Shown: positions 51,793 to 61,086 of the stretch, in pieces
Position numbering within the stretch: the first letter of the stretch is position 1
How the letters are laid out: the number at the start of each line of letters is the position of its first letter
Translations under genes and position numbers: made by a program
The notes under the pieces: generated by a model
Database searches by the model: none
What the model was told of the DNA's origin: nothing
Seen by the model: only the letters and a program-made list of their open reading frames with translations
Source of the DNA: an uncultured Coprococcus sp.
GTDB taxonomy: Bacteria > Bacillota > Clostridia > Lachnospirales > Lachnospiraceae
Assembly (NCBI GenBank): GCA_934277375.1
Contig: CAKQTZ010000004.1
Coordinates: 1-64,000 of the forward strand
Direction of reading: 5' to 3'
DNA: 64,000 nucleotides

Positions 51793-52872
51793 ATGAAGGA
51801 TTGGAATGCAGATATGGATGTCCTTTTTGCTTTATTTGGAATTGATAATATGGAAAATGAGTTCGCGGTGGCCATAGCGCTGGCGGTTGTAGCTGTGATG
51901 GCTGCGGTATGCTTGATCGTGTGGTCCAGGAGAAGTGGAGGACACGTAGGAATGGATGTAGCTGCCCAGGGAGAAAGCATCCCGGATGAAGTGACAAATC
52001 TGTCCGCGGCAAAGGAAGCCAAGGCTGCCGTGGATAGCCGTGATGAGGTAAGGCGGGAGAGGGCTATGGACAATTATTCTGACGGTGGTATTGTAGTTGG
52101 TGCCATTGCCGGTGCCCTGGGTGGGGTGGCCAATATATACAGTCTAGGGAGTAGTGATACCAGACTCAGGGTGACGGTGAACGAAGGGGCGCTGGTAGAC
52201 AGAAAAAGACTGAAGGCCACAGGCGCTCTGGGGATACTTGCAAAGGGCAGGCAGGTGCAGGTGTTCTATGAGGATCAGGTGGAAAGGATCTGCATAGAGC
52301 TTGGCAGGTATATAGATGATCATAGGAAAAATAGTACAGAACAGGAGGCTGAGATTGATTATGAAAGAGTGCTTAAGAAAGTGTATGTGCCTGTTGAAGG
52401 TGATGTTGTGCGCGTATCTGATATTCATTGCCTACAGAACCTGGGAAACGGGAGTGTCGGCGTGTGTGCGATTCGAGCCACACGGGGAGAAATCCGAGCG
52501 CCGTTTGACTGCAAGGCTGGATATAGTAAAACCGGAGAAAAACAGATAGAGTGTACATCAGAGGAGGGGTATGTTGTCAGGATATATCTGATATCAGAGA
52601 TCGACACCGGATGGCAGAGGTCATTGAAATCTGTTGATATAAGGCTTACATGTGGTGATGGTGAGAAGGTGAGAAAAGGCAGGATGCTTGCGGAGTATCC
52701 ATATGAGACACTAGCCGGCAGAGGTGAAAATGTATATGCGGTGCTGGAGGTGCATTCCAGTGAAAATGCTGATACAGGTCATTCTGATGGCGCAGACAAA
52801 GGATATCAGCTCAAGATAAACAGGAGAGAAAAAGTGAATTATGAATATGTGGCATGCGAGCTTGTCATCTAA
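51793..52872 (+). CDS. Membrane-anchored EIIB-EIIA-like protein without phosphorylation residues
   Basis: 359 residues. A helix at about 25-45 anchors the protein. Residues 113-175 follow the glucose-type EIIB pattern (NIYSLGSSDTRLRVTV, LKATGALGILAKGRQVQVFY), but the Cys of the CxTRLR motif is Ser121. Residues 195-340 follow EIIA-Glc (VYVPVEGDVVRVSD, APFDCKAGY, EEGYVVRIYLIS, GDGEKVRKGRMLAEYP); the two phosphorylatable His positions are Lys250 and Tyr265 by my alignment. A protein with this fold but no phosphotransfer chemistry may be a sensor or scaffold (inference). No EIIC domain is present. Confidence 0.75.
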   Translation: MKDWNADMDVLFALFGIDNMENEFAVAIALAVVAVMAAVCLIVWSRRSGGHVGMDVAAQGESIPDEVTNLSAAKEAKAAVDSRDEVRRERAMDNYSDGGIVVGAIAGALGGVANIYSLGSSDTRLRVTVNEGALVDRKRLKATGALGILAKGRQVQVFYEDQVERICIELGRYIDDHRKNSTEQEAEIDYERVLKKVYVPVEGDVVRVSDIHCLQNLGNGSVGVCAIRATRGEIRAPFDCKAGYSKTGEKQIECTSEEGYVVRIYLISEIDTGWQRSLKSVDIRLTCGDGEKVRKGRMLAEYPYETLAGRGENVYAVLEVHSSENADTGHSDGADKGYQLKINRREKVNYEYVACELVI

Positions 52873-52892
52873 ACAGCCTGCATGCCATTTAT

Positions 52893-53426
52893 TTATGCTC
52901 TGGTTGCTCTCTCTATGATTCCGGCAAGGGTGTCTATGACCATAGCGGCATCCTGATCCTTGTACTTCAGAAAAGTATAGGCACAGCCCTGTACGAACAT
53001 TGACACCTCAACATTCTTCGCAAGGTCATCTCTGAGTTCAGGACGGACATCATATATCTTCTCCTTGATGAGGGCATCGAGTTTGTTGGTCAGAACTCCG
53101 TAACTTCTGTTGTCATCAGGAAAGAGTATGGAGAACAGATGTCCCTGATTGATAAATGCGTTGCACAACTGTCTGCTTGCTTCTGCAGGATTGGTAAGCA
53201 TATATTCTGGATTTGGAATGTCACCGATCAGAGACAGGAGAGCATCGTTTTCAAGGTATTCTGACAGGTCATATATATCCTGAAAATGCAGATAGAAAGT
53301 CTGCTTGCTGATATTGGCCTTTTCTGTGAGTTCCTTCACTGTGATCTTCTCCACAGGTTTGGTGGCACGCAGTTCGATAAATGCGCTGAATAAGCTGTTG
53401 CGTGTACGCTGAATCCTTCTGTCCAT
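52893..53426 (-). CDS. TetR/AcrR-family regulator
   Basis: 177 residues. The N-terminal helix-turn-helix is TRNSLFSAFIELRA then ITVKELTEKANISKQTFYLH, with YDLSEYLEND starting the ligand domain. The C-terminal domain is of the TetR_C_33 kind (FILQGCAYT-like, here VSMFVQGCAYTFLKYK). It is divergent from glgB, with two AGTAAA-type palindromes between; it may control itself and glgB (inference). The inducer is unknown. Confidence 0.9.
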   Translation of the reverse strand: MDRRIQRTRNSLFSAFIELRATKPVEKITVKELTEKANISKQTFYLHFQDIYDLSEYLENDALLSLIGDIPNPEYMLTNPAEASRQLCNAFINQGHLFSILFPDDNRSYGVLTNKLDALIKEKIYDVRPELRDDLAKNVEVSMFVQGCAYTFLKYKDQDAAMVIDTLAGIIERATRA

Positions 53427-53486
53427 AAAAGCTCCTTTCTGATCATACTATATAAATATTTAATCTAATTGTCAATAATTGTCTGG

Positions 53487-53580
53487 AGTAAATTATTTTA
53501 CTTTTATCAAAAAACGCATATTCATATAGCGGATGTGCAGCGGTATACTGAAAGTAATTTACTACAGTCAAGAATGACTG
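53487..53580. promoter_or_regulatory. Candidate TetR operators between tetR-like gene and glgB
   Basis: AGTAAATTATTTTACT (53487-53502) is a perfect 6-4-6 palindrome; AGTAATTTACT (53553-53563) repeats the same half-sites with a shorter centre. CAGTCA-AGAA-TGACTG (53565-53580) is a third perfect dyad next to it. Confidence 0.55.
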
Positions 53581-53632
53581 TGAGGGCTTGGATGATGAGA
53601 TTAGAATACTAACTTTGTATGGAGGGAAAGTA

Positions 53633-55510
53633 ATGGATTTGTATGAGTTTTATTCGGGAAGGTGCTTTGATGCCTATAATGAGCTCGGTGCACATATTGT
53701 GAAGGAGAATGTGGGAAAGAGTAGAAGAAAAGTGGTGACAGGCGTGGATTTTGTGACGTATGCACCGAATGCGGAGTCGGTGACGGTCACAGGCGAGTTC
53801 AATTCCTGGGGAGAGACAACCATGAAGAGGTGCTACGACGGCAGCTTTTTCAAGTGTTTTGTGCCGGGGGCAAAAGCCGGGCAGATGTATAAATATAAGA
53901 TATATCAGAGGGATGGATATTGTGTGGATCACTGTGATCCGTATGGATTCGGCATGGAGCTGAGGCCGGCATTTGCGTCTATAATAAGAGATATGGATGA
54001 GTATACATTTGGCGATGCAAGATGGATGAGGACACGAAACGAGTGCAAGGGTGGTCCACTCAATGTGTATGAGATGCATATGGGGTCATGGCACTGCAGG
54101 CCGGTGTATGATGAGAATGGAAAACAGCTGACACCGGAAGAAGTCATTGAGGCTGACCGTGTTGCTGAGGGCTGGTATACATACAGAGAGATAGCACCGA
54201 TGCTTGTGGAATATCTGAAAGAGCAGGGCTACAATTATGTGGAGTTTATGCCGCTTTCTGAGCACCCTTGCGACGAGTCCTGGGGATATCAGAACACGGG
54301 ATTCTTCAGCCCGACGGCAAGATATGGAACGGCGGATGATCTGAAGTTTCTTATTGACACGCTTCACAAGAATGGCATAGGAGCCATCATGGATTATGTA
54401 CCTGTGCACTTTGCGCTGGATGGATATGGACTTGCAAAGTATGATGGAACAAACCTGTACGAGCATCCGACCGATGATGTGGGTTACAGCGAGTGGGGCA
54501 GTAAGAATTTCATCCACTCCAAGGGAGAGGTTCAGACATTTCTCAAGAGCGCGGCAAATTACTGGCTCACCGAGTATCATTTTGATGGTCTCAGAATGGA
54601 TGCCATCAGCAGGATAATCTACTGGATGGGCGACGAGTCCAGAGGTGTAAATGACAGGGCTGTCGAGTTTATAAAGGGCCTTAACCAGGGGCTTAAGGAC
54701 AGACACCCGTCATGTATTCTCTGCGCTGAGGATTCCACGGACTACAAGGGAACCACCAAGGAAGTCAAGTACGGTGGACTGGGATTTGACTACAAATGGG
54801 ATATGGGCTGGATGAATGATACATTGAACTTCTTCAGGACTCTGCCGTTCTGCAGAGGCGACCAGTATCACAAGTTGACATTCTCCATGATGTATTTCTA
54901 TAATGAGAGATACATGCTGCCACTCTCGCACGACGAGGTTGTGCATGGCAAGGCCACAATAGCACAGAAGATGGCAGGATCGTACGAGGAGAAATTCCCG
55001 AATGCAAAGGCGCTCTATGCCTATATGTATGCACATCCGGGCAAGAAGCTGAACTTCATGGGCAACGAGATAGCCCAGCTCAGAGAGTGGGATGAGAAGC
55101 GTGAGCAGGACTGGGATATTCTGAAGTACCCTAACCACGATTCATTTAACAGATATATAAAAGATCTGAACAAGCTCTACATGAAAGAGCCTGCATTGTC
55201 CGAGTGGGACGACGATCCGCACGGCTTTGACTGGATACTGTGCGGCAAGGAACAGGACGTTGTATACATATTCCAGAGAGTTGTTGAGGAAAATAAGATA
55301 GTCGTGGTCATGAACCTATCAGGAAATACATACAGGGATTATCACTTCAGATACGGAGAGGGCAATTCCATGAAAGTCCTCATGAATACGGACTGGAACA
55401 AATACGGCGGCAGTACCAAAGACACCATGAAGAGTATCAAAGGCGTATGCGGCGACTTCGGTTTTGATCTCCCGGCTCTGTCTGTAATGTACTTAAAGCC
55501 GGTGGACTAG
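53633..55510 (+). CDS. glgB: 1,4-alpha-glucan branching enzyme
   Basis: Makes alpha-1,6 branches in glycogen. 625 residues: an N-terminal CBM48-like domain (VDFVTYAPNAESVTVTGEFN), a GH13 barrel with LSEHPCDESWGYQ, IMDYVPVHFALDGYG, DGLRMDAIS (nucleophile Asp), CILCAEDST (acid/base Glu) and MLPLSHDEVVHGK (transition-state Asp), and a C-terminal beta domain. I use the ATG after GGAGGGAAAG. No other glg gene is in the window, so it is separated from the glycogen operon. The ABC-F gene follows by 15 bp in the same direction. Confidence 0.94.
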   Translation: MDLYEFYSGRCFDAYNELGAHIVKENVGKSRRKVVTGVDFVTYAPNAESVTVTGEFNSWGETTMKRCYDGSFFKCFVPGAKAGQMYKYKIYQRDGYCVDHCDPYGFGMELRPAFASIIRDMDEYTFGDARWMRTRNECKGGPLNVYEMHMGSWHCRPVYDENGKQLTPEEVIEADRVAEGWYTYREIAPMLVEYLKEQGYNYVEFMPLSEHPCDESWGYQNTGFFSPTARYGTADDLKFLIDTLHKNGIGAIMDYVPVHFALDGYGLAKYDGTNLYEHPTDDVGYSEWGSKNFIHSKGEVQTFLKSAANYWLTEYHFDGLRMDAISRIIYWMGDESRGVNDRAVEFIKGLNQGLKDRHPSCILCAEDSTDYKGTTKEVKYGGLGFDYKWDMGWMNDTLNFFRTLPFCRGDQYHKLTFSMMYFYNERYMLPLSHDEVVHGKATIAQKMAGSYEEKFPNAKALYAYMYAHPGKKLNFMGNEIAQLREWDEKREQDWDILKYPNHDSFNRYIKDLNKLYMKEPALSEWDDDPHGFDWILCGKEQDVVYIFQRVVEENKIVVVMNLSGNTYRDYHFRYGEGNSMKVLMNTDWNKYGGSTKDTMKSIKGVCGDFGFDLPALSVMYLKPVD

Positions 55511-55525
55511 TAAAAAGGAGAGATT

Positions 55526-57082
55526 ATGATATTAGATGTAAGCAACCTCAGCCATGGATTTGGTGACAGGGCAATATTTGAAAATGTGTCATTCAGACTG
55601 CTTGCAGGCGAGCACATAGGGCTTGTCGGCGCAAACGGTGAAGGTAAGTCAACCTTCATGAATATAGTGACGGGCAGTCTTATGCCGGATGAGGGAACAG
55701 TGACCTGGGCGAAGAATGTGAAGGTCGGCTATCTGGATCAGCACACGGTCCTTGAGCCGGGCATGACTATAGGCGGGGTGCTTAAGGATGCATTCTCCAG
55801 ATTGTTTGACATGGAGAAGAGGATAAATGAGATATGTGACAAGCTGGCGGAAGTCACTGACGAAGACGAGATGAACGCACTTCTTGAGGAGATGGGGCTT
55901 CTGCAGGATCTTCTGGACAGTCATGACTTCTATATAATAGACTCGAAGGTTGAGGAGGTTGCCAGAGCATTTGACCTGCTGCAGCTGGGACTGGACAAGG
56001 ATGTAACTGAGCTGTCGGGCGGACAGAGGACCAAGGTGCTGTTGGCGAAGCTTCTTCTTGAGAAGCCGGAGATACTTCTGCTCGACGAGCCTACGAATTA
56101 CCTTGATGCACACCATATAGAGTGGCTGAGGAGATACCTTCAGGAATACGAGAATGCGTTTATTCTTATATCACATGATATTCCGTTCCTGAATTCGGTT
56201 GTAAATATCATATACCATATGGAGAATTGTCAGCTGGGCAGATATGTCGGCGACTATGACAAGTTCCAGGAGGTGTATGCGGTGAAGAAATCCCAGCTTG
56301 AGGCTGCGTACAGAAAGCAGCAGCAGGAGATATCTGAGCTGAAGGATTTCGTTGCGAGAAATAAAGCCAGGGTTGCAACAAGAAATATGGCGATGTCCAG
56401 ACAGAAGAAGCTTGACAAGATGGACGTCATCCAGCTTGAGCGTGAGAAGCCGAAGCCTGAGTTCAACTTCAAGGAGGCAAGAACATCGGGTAAGGTCATA
56501 TTCGAGACTGACGATCTGGTAATCGGCTACAGCAAGGACAAGCCGCTTTCCAAACCGATGAATCTCCGCATGGAGCGCGGCGACAAGATCGCCATCACGG
56601 GAACAAATGGTATAGGAAAGACGACATTTCTGAAGAGCGTTTTGGGGCTTATCCCTGCGATATCAGGTAAGGCACAGCTTGGTGATTATCTGCACATCGG
56701 TTACTTTGAGCAGGAGGTCAAGCCGAGTGAGAACACATGTCTGCAGGAGATCTGGGAGGAATTCCCGGGATATACCCAGTATGAAGTACGTGCGGCCCTT
56801 GCCAAATGCGGACTTACCACCAAACATATCGAGAGCAAGGTGAAGGTACTCTCAGGTGGCGAGCAGGCGAAGGTGAGACTCTGTAAGCTCATCAACACAG
56901 ACACAAATGTGCTTCTTCTAGACGAGCCGACAAACCATCTTGATGTTGACGCTAAGGATGAGCTCAAGCGTGCTCTTTCCGAGTACAAGGGTTCTATACT
57001 TCTGGTGTGTCATGAGCCGGAGTTCTATGACGGCCTTGTGACAGACGTGTGGAATCTGGAACAGTATACACTCCTTAACTAG
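55526..57082 (+). CDS. ABC-F family ATPase
   Basis: 518 residues, two ABC domains, no membrane part. Domain 1 has GANGEGKST, LSGGQRTKVLLAKLLL and LLLDEPTNYLD; domain 2 has GTNGIGKTT, LSGGEQAKVRLCKL and LLLDEPTNHLD. The linker is rich in Lys/Gln with ARVATRNMAMSRQKKL. The short length without a Uup-type C-terminal coiled coil puts it near YbiT/EttA-like proteins that act at the ribosomal E site. Whether it protects ribosomes from an antibiotic cannot be told. Probably cotranscribed with glgB. Confidence 0.9.
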   Translation: MILDVSNLSHGFGDRAIFENVSFRLLAGEHIGLVGANGEGKSTFMNIVTGSLMPDEGTVTWAKNVKVGYLDQHTVLEPGMTIGGVLKDAFSRLFDMEKRINEICDKLAEVTDEDEMNALLEEMGLLQDLLDSHDFYIIDSKVEEVARAFDLLQLGLDKDVTELSGGQRTKVLLAKLLLEKPEILLLDEPTNYLDAHHIEWLRRYLQEYENAFILISHDIPFLNSVVNIIYHMENCQLGRYVGDYDKFQEVYAVKKSQLEAAYRKQQQEISELKDFVARNKARVATRNMAMSRQKKLDKMDVIQLEREKPKPEFNFKEARTSGKVIFETDDLVIGYSKDKPLSKPMNLRMERGDKIAITGTNGIGKTTFLKSVLGLIPAISGKAQLGDYLHIGYFEQEVKPSENTCLQEIWEEFPGYTQYEVRAALAKCGLTTKHIESKVKVLSGGEQAKVRLCKLINTDTNVLLLDEPTNHLDVDAKDELKRALSEYKGSILLVCHEPEFYDGLVTDVWNLEQYTLLN

Positions 57083-57167
57083 GGACGCTTCTTTTGTAAC
57101 GAGGAGTGTCCCGTGTAATGAAAATATAGGACAGAGGGACGCTCCTCGTTACAAAAGAAGCGTCCCT
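57081..57167. repeat. Long inverted repeat with about 32-bp arms
   Basis: The left arm starts AGGGACGCTTCTTTTGTAAC and the right arm ends GTTACAAAAGAAGCGTCCCT; one wobble in 32 bp, 23-base loop. Each arm is itself bounded by GGGACGC and GCGTCCC (or GTGTCCC), so it can fold alone. It starts at the stop codon of the ABC-F gene. It may act as a terminator, though no T-run follows. Confidence 0.88.
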
Positions 57168-57178
57168 GATAATAGAAG

Positions 57179-59257
57179 TTATCTGTTATCTCTAATAGTA
57201 ATCGGCAACACCTGATTACTATAAAAATAGTATTTTTTTGGTGCGTTAGAAGTATCACTTTTTTTCTTTAAAGCAACATAAGATCTGAAATATATCAATT
57301 CACCATTTTTGAACTGATGATCTTCGTCGTCGTAAGGAAAACCGAATAAATATGATTGGCTGTAGCTGCTTTCCCCTGTTGTATTGTAATAGCCAGGTGA
57401 ATCCCACGTTAGTTCAGGATCTGTTCTAGAGAAGATAACTCCCCAATGTGCTACTTCATATATTTCCTGATATTCTTCAGGAACATTCATTGCCGCATAG
57501 ATGCAAATAATTCCATTCTCATCAGGATCGTCAATATATGGTTTTCCTGAGATTTTATTATAGCCAACCCAATCCACAAAATTATGAGTTGGTGTATCGG
57601 GTATAACAGTGACTGCAATTTTAGTCTTTTTTTCGTTGTATGTAATCGTAATTTCAAAGATTCCATTACTATCAGGATAAACCTTATATGTTGGTGCTTT
57701 TACTGTATAATCTGCAATTGTTTCCTTGTTACCATCAGAATAGACCGCATATACTGTGATATTATTCCTAAAATTTGCTTCATCAAATAAATCTCTTTCT
57801 TTTAAACTGAAACCGTCAGCCAGAGAGGCTTCGATTTTTTCGAGAACGATAGGCTTGGCGATGACGGGAACAGCAACCTTTGTCTGCTTTTTATCATATG
57901 TGATGGTAACGATAAATTTATCATTGTCATCAGGAGAAATAGTGCTGTCTGAAATCTCCACAGTATAATCAGTAATTACTTTTTTGCTGCCATCAGAATA
58001 GGTAGCATATACGGTTACGCTATTCCTGAATGCTGTTTCGTCAAATATATCACCTTCATTCAGACTGAAATCATCGGAAAGAGTAGCTTCGAAATTTTCG
58101 AGAACGATAGGCTTAGCAATGACAGGAACAGCAACTTTTGTTGATTTACCATTGTAGCTGATAGTTATGACATATGCACCATTACTATCAGGCTTAATTG
58201 TTTTGCTTGGAACAGATACCGTGTAATTTGTTATTTCTTTGTCAGTAGAAGATATTGTATTTAAAGTGCTAACTACAATTTTGCTGCGAAATTCATTTTC
58301 GTTGAAAGTTAGTCCGTCGGTTAAAGCGGTGATTGAGTTACTTTTAATAACAATGCCCTTAAAAGAATTTACTTTAACATAAGCATATGTAGCTTTATTT
58401 CCTGATTGTACTTTAAATCCAATATATCCGGGACGAGCTTTGCTATTTGACCTTACTATTGTTGGGCAATTTACTAACTTGAAATCCTTCGTTGGTATTG
58501 TCTCTGCTTTTCCCGTGGCAAAAATGCGTTTTACTGTTAATGAGTTTTTAAAAGCCTTGGAATCAATTCTTTCACTTTCATTTAAAAATTTTAAGCTTGA
58601 AGTCGCTTTTATTCCTTTAATAACAGGAATATAGCGGGTAGTGGTATGATTTCCATATTTAATATTTACATAGAAATATCCCTTATACTTCTTTGCCTTC
58701 GCATTTGCCGAAACAGTTTTTGAGGCAGATACGGTGTAAGTTGGCAGTTTTAAATACTTATAGCCTTTACCTACTTTGTATTTTGCGTATACCACTGTTT
58801 TTTTCTTAAATGATGCTGCATTGAATGTTGCACCATTTTCTAACATTTTGACACTTGAACTTTTCACGTAAATCTTGTTGATCTTGCGAATGGTAAATAC
58901 CTTATAGGTTGATTTTCCACCATATGTCACTCTGACAGTGAACTTACCTTTGTTTTTTCCGGTTCCGTTCGCTTTAACGTATGATGGCGCTGACACTGTG
59001 TATTTTTTAACAGTAGAAATTTTGCCATTTTTCTTTACCTTAACGGTTGCATTTTTCCGGAACGTGGTTTCGCTGAACTTCTGTCCCTCGTATGCATAGT
59101 TGATCTTATAGCTGATTGAAACAGCATCAACAGTTGTTGTTTTTGTTGTCTTAGCATATGATGTGACACCATCACCGACGACAACGTATGTTAACACCAT
59201 TACAAGTGCTAACACAGCAGCCAAAAGCCTCTTGAATAAATGTTTGTTTCCCTTCAT
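57179..59257 (-). CDS. Secreted protein with tandem Ig-like repeats
   Basis: 692 residues. It has a signal peptide (cleavage near TSYAK). About seven repeats of 75-85 residues follow, with consensus LxxGxxFxExxFRNxITVYAxYSDG...YTVxxPxxxxxPDxNGxFxITITYxxKxTKVAVPVI; the three nearest the C terminus are closely alike, the earlier ones diverged. The C-terminal 130 residues form a different domain (FVDWVGYNKISGKPYIDD, WGVIFSRTDPELTWDSPGYY). No LPxTG anchor. The repeat is of the bacterial Ig-like class found in adhesins. It stands alone behind GGAGAGGG. Confidence 0.85.
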   Translation of the reverse strand: MKGNKHLFKRLLAAVLALVMVLTYVVVGDGVTSYAKTTKTTTVDAVSISYKINYAYEGQKFSETTFRKNATVKVKKNGKISTVKKYTVSAPSYVKANGTGKNKGKFTVRVTYGGKSTYKVFTIRKINKIYVKSSSVKMLENGATFNAASFKKKTVVYAKYKVGKGYKYLKLPTYTVSASKTVSANAKAKKYKGYFYVNIKYGNHTTTRYIPVIKGIKATSSLKFLNESERIDSKAFKNSLTVKRIFATGKAETIPTKDFKLVNCPTIVRSNSKARPGYIGFKVQSGNKATYAYVKVNSFKGIVIKSNSITALTDGLTFNENEFRSKIVVSTLNTISSTDKEITNYTVSVPSKTIKPDSNGAYVITISYNGKSTKVAVPVIAKPIVLENFEATLSDDFSLNEGDIFDETAFRNSVTVYATYSDGSKKVITDYTVEISDSTISPDDNDKFIVTITYDKKQTKVAVPVIAKPIVLEKIEASLADGFSLKERDLFDEANFRNNITVYAVYSDGNKETIADYTVKAPTYKVYPDSNGIFEITITYNEKKTKIAVTVIPDTPTHNFVDWVGYNKISGKPYIDDPDENGIICIYAAMNVPEEYQEIYEVAHWGVIFSRTDPELTWDSPGYYNTTGESSYSQSYLFGFPYDDEDHQFKNGELIYFRSYVALKKKSDTSNAPKKYYFYSNQVLPITIRDNR

Positions 59258-59484
59258 AAAGCCCTCTCCTTCCAATTACTTATATAATGATAGCATAGTA
59301 ATTTTCAGCAAATACGTCAAGGATTATGAGGCAGGAACCCTTGCGTTTCTTTACTTTTGTTCTGGCAATAAAAAGAGCCGGGTGCAAATAAATGTTACTT
59401 ATCTGCACCTGGCTCCTTATACTTTACTTGACAAACTCTACTGGTTCTTTATTTAATATCATTGCTGCATTTATCTGTCGCCTG

Positions 59485-60657
59485 CTACTTAGTTTGCAGT
59501 TGTTTCTTCAGTCTTTCTATCTCGGCTTTTGCATCCTCAAGTTCGGCCTTGTTTTTGTCAAGCTCAGCCTTGTTTTTGTTCAGCATGGCATCCTTTCTGG
59601 CTAAGGCGCTGTCCTTCTCGGCTAAAGCACTGTCCTTCTCGGCTAAAGCGCTGTCCTTTTCGGCTAAGGCACTGTCCTTCTCGGCTAAAGCACTGTCCTT
59701 CTCGGCTAAGGCGTCATCCTTCTCCGCCATGGCCTTCTTATCTTCATCTATCTGTTTCTTCATCTCTTCGATCATGTAGTGTACCGTATTCTCATCAAGT
59801 ATTTTTAATGCTTCTGAAAACATATCGATCACCTCCGCAGGACTATCAAGATAACCTGCCATATCCACAAATATTCCCTCCAGATATGGATAATCCGTTA
59901 TCAGTTCATCTAGTCTGTCAGTACTATCTACCGATAACAAGGCAAGCCATCCATTAAGCTCATTTATAACTTTCTTATCCATAGAATAGTAACTTTTTTC
60001 AAATACGTCAAGTGCTATGAGATAGTAATCCTGGAGCATGTTCAGTTCAATCCCGGTGTCGAATAATGTTGAGCCATGATGAACATACTTGTCCTTATAT
60101 TCATCCTTGTGCAGCTCTGCCGGGCTCTGTTCAAATATGATTATCGTATATACTTTTTTCAGATCGCTGTATGTGAATTTCTTTCCTTTTTGTTCTCTGA
60201 CCCGGCTGTATTGGCGCAGAAGGAGATCTGCAGAATAGCATGACATCCTTTGTGCCGGAAAAAGATATGATATCTTTTGTATCTCGACATTGGCAATCGA
60301 ACCATCTTCAAGTTCGACCACGATATCCATCACGAGAAGTGACGTTCCCTGTAACAGGCTTTCCTCTGCCGGAAGGGCGTATTTTACTTTCATCGTTTTG
60401 CCGATCACGCTGCTTATGAATCCCGACAGCCTCTCCGGGTATGCGTCTGGGTTGAACATTTTCTTAAAAAATGGATCATATGTAAGTGGCAAAGTCCTGG
60501 TTCCGCACAGGAATCCTGTCAGTCGTTCTTTCAGATCATCCGTGAGACACTTATATCTTCCGTATATATCAGGATCTTTTTGGAGTTCACGTACAACGCT
60601 GTCTTTGTTTTTTCTCTTAAATAATGTGCTTATCTCTGCTTTTTCTGCCATAGGCAT
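59485..60657 (-). CDS. PD-(D/E)XK nuclease-family protein (Rpn/transposase-like) with heptad tail
   Basis: 390 residues. The N-terminal 200 carry the PD-(D/E)XK core of Rpn/PDDEXK_2 proteins: PLTYDPFFKKMF, MDIVVELEDGSIANVEIQ (Asp ... ExQ) and YSADLLLRQYSRV. A helical middle follows. The C-terminal 100 residues are a predicted coiled coil with seven heptads of the ALAEKDS type, encoded by 21-bp repeats at 59599-59724. Family members promote RecA-independent recombination or are called transposase-related. Two ATG codons 6 bases apart fit AGGAGG; I list the longer. No terminal repeats are seen, so not marked as an IS. Confidence 0.88.
   Translation of the reverse strand: MPMAEKAEISTLFKRKNKDSVVRELQKDPDIYGRYKCLTDDLKERLTGFLCGTRTLPLTYDPFFKKMFNPDAYPERLSGFISSVIGKTMKVKYALPAEESLLQGTSLLVMDIVVELEDGSIANVEIQKISYLFPAQRMSCYSADLLLRQYSRVREQKGKKFTYSDLKKVYTIIIFEQSPAELHKDEYKDKYVHHGSTLFDTGIELNMLQDYYLIALDVFEKSYYSMDKKVINELNGWLALLSVDSTDRLDELITDYPYLEGIFVDMAGYLDSPAEVIDMFSEALKILDENTVHYMIEEMKKQIDEDKKAMAEKDDALAEKDSALAEKDSALAEKDSALAEKDSALAEKDSALARKDAMLNKNKAELDKNKAELEDAKAEIERLKKQLQTK
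59599..59724. repeat. 21-bp tandem repeats (six copies) inside a coding region
   Basis: Six near-identical units of GGCTAAAGCACTGTCCTTCTC encode heptads of the coiled-coil tail on the minus strand. Units differ mainly at third codon positions (AAG/AAA, GCG/GCA). Confidence 0.92.
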
Positions 60658-60793
60658 GGTTCCTCCTTGTAAAAAGTAAGTTTTGTAAAATGGTGAAATT
60701 TTCTTAGAATGTCATTATTAAACTATCTTTTTTGAACATCGTTCTTTGAATGTTATTTCGGAATACGCGACTTCTGTAGGTCAGCCCCTTTAG

Positions 60794-61009
60794 ATATGCA
60801 CATCTGATAAAAGACACATTATCACTGCGGGATATTGTAGTCAACAGCCCAGATTGGGTCTAGAAATATACAGAAACGCAAATGGTCAGCTATATATACA
60901 ATGTATGGATCCTGCTATTACTTACAACTGCAAAGTTTGGGCTGGATTGTCTGTGGAGTTTCGGCTATACACAAAGTCAAATGAAGCATCGTTTACAAAG
61001 AGATATTAA
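60794..61009 (+). pseudogene. Possible gene remnant (71 codons, no start)
   Basis: An open frame bounded by stops with protein-like composition: ITAGYCSQQPRLGLEIYRNA, then GQLYIQCMDPAITYNCKVWA and LSVEFRLYTKSNEASFTKRY. There is no ATG/GTG with a ribosome site at its left end, and an internal ATG would leave 36 residues. The codon pattern suggests the tail of a decayed gene. The family is unknown. Confidence 0.35.
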
Positions 61010-61030
61010 TTATTTGTAATATTAAAATGA

Positions 61031-61058
61031 CCAGGAACAAAAGTATTTCTGCTCCTGG
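61031..61058. terminator. Weak hairpin after the remnant
   Basis: CCAGGAACA pairs with TGCTCCTGG with one mismatch, followed by AT-rich sequence. It may be the old terminator of the remnant. Confidence 0.35.
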
Positions 61059-61086
61059 ATATTTATACTTTATAAAGAAATGCATT

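Noticed and set aside
52144-52607. Minus-strand frames inside the EIIBA-like gene
   Set aside because: They are antisense frames of a gene with clear domain pattern and no separate ribosome sites.
59485-60657. Insertion sequence call for the PD-(D/E)XK gene
   Set aside because: No terminal inverted repeats or target duplication were seen; the family is called transposase mostly by annotation habit.
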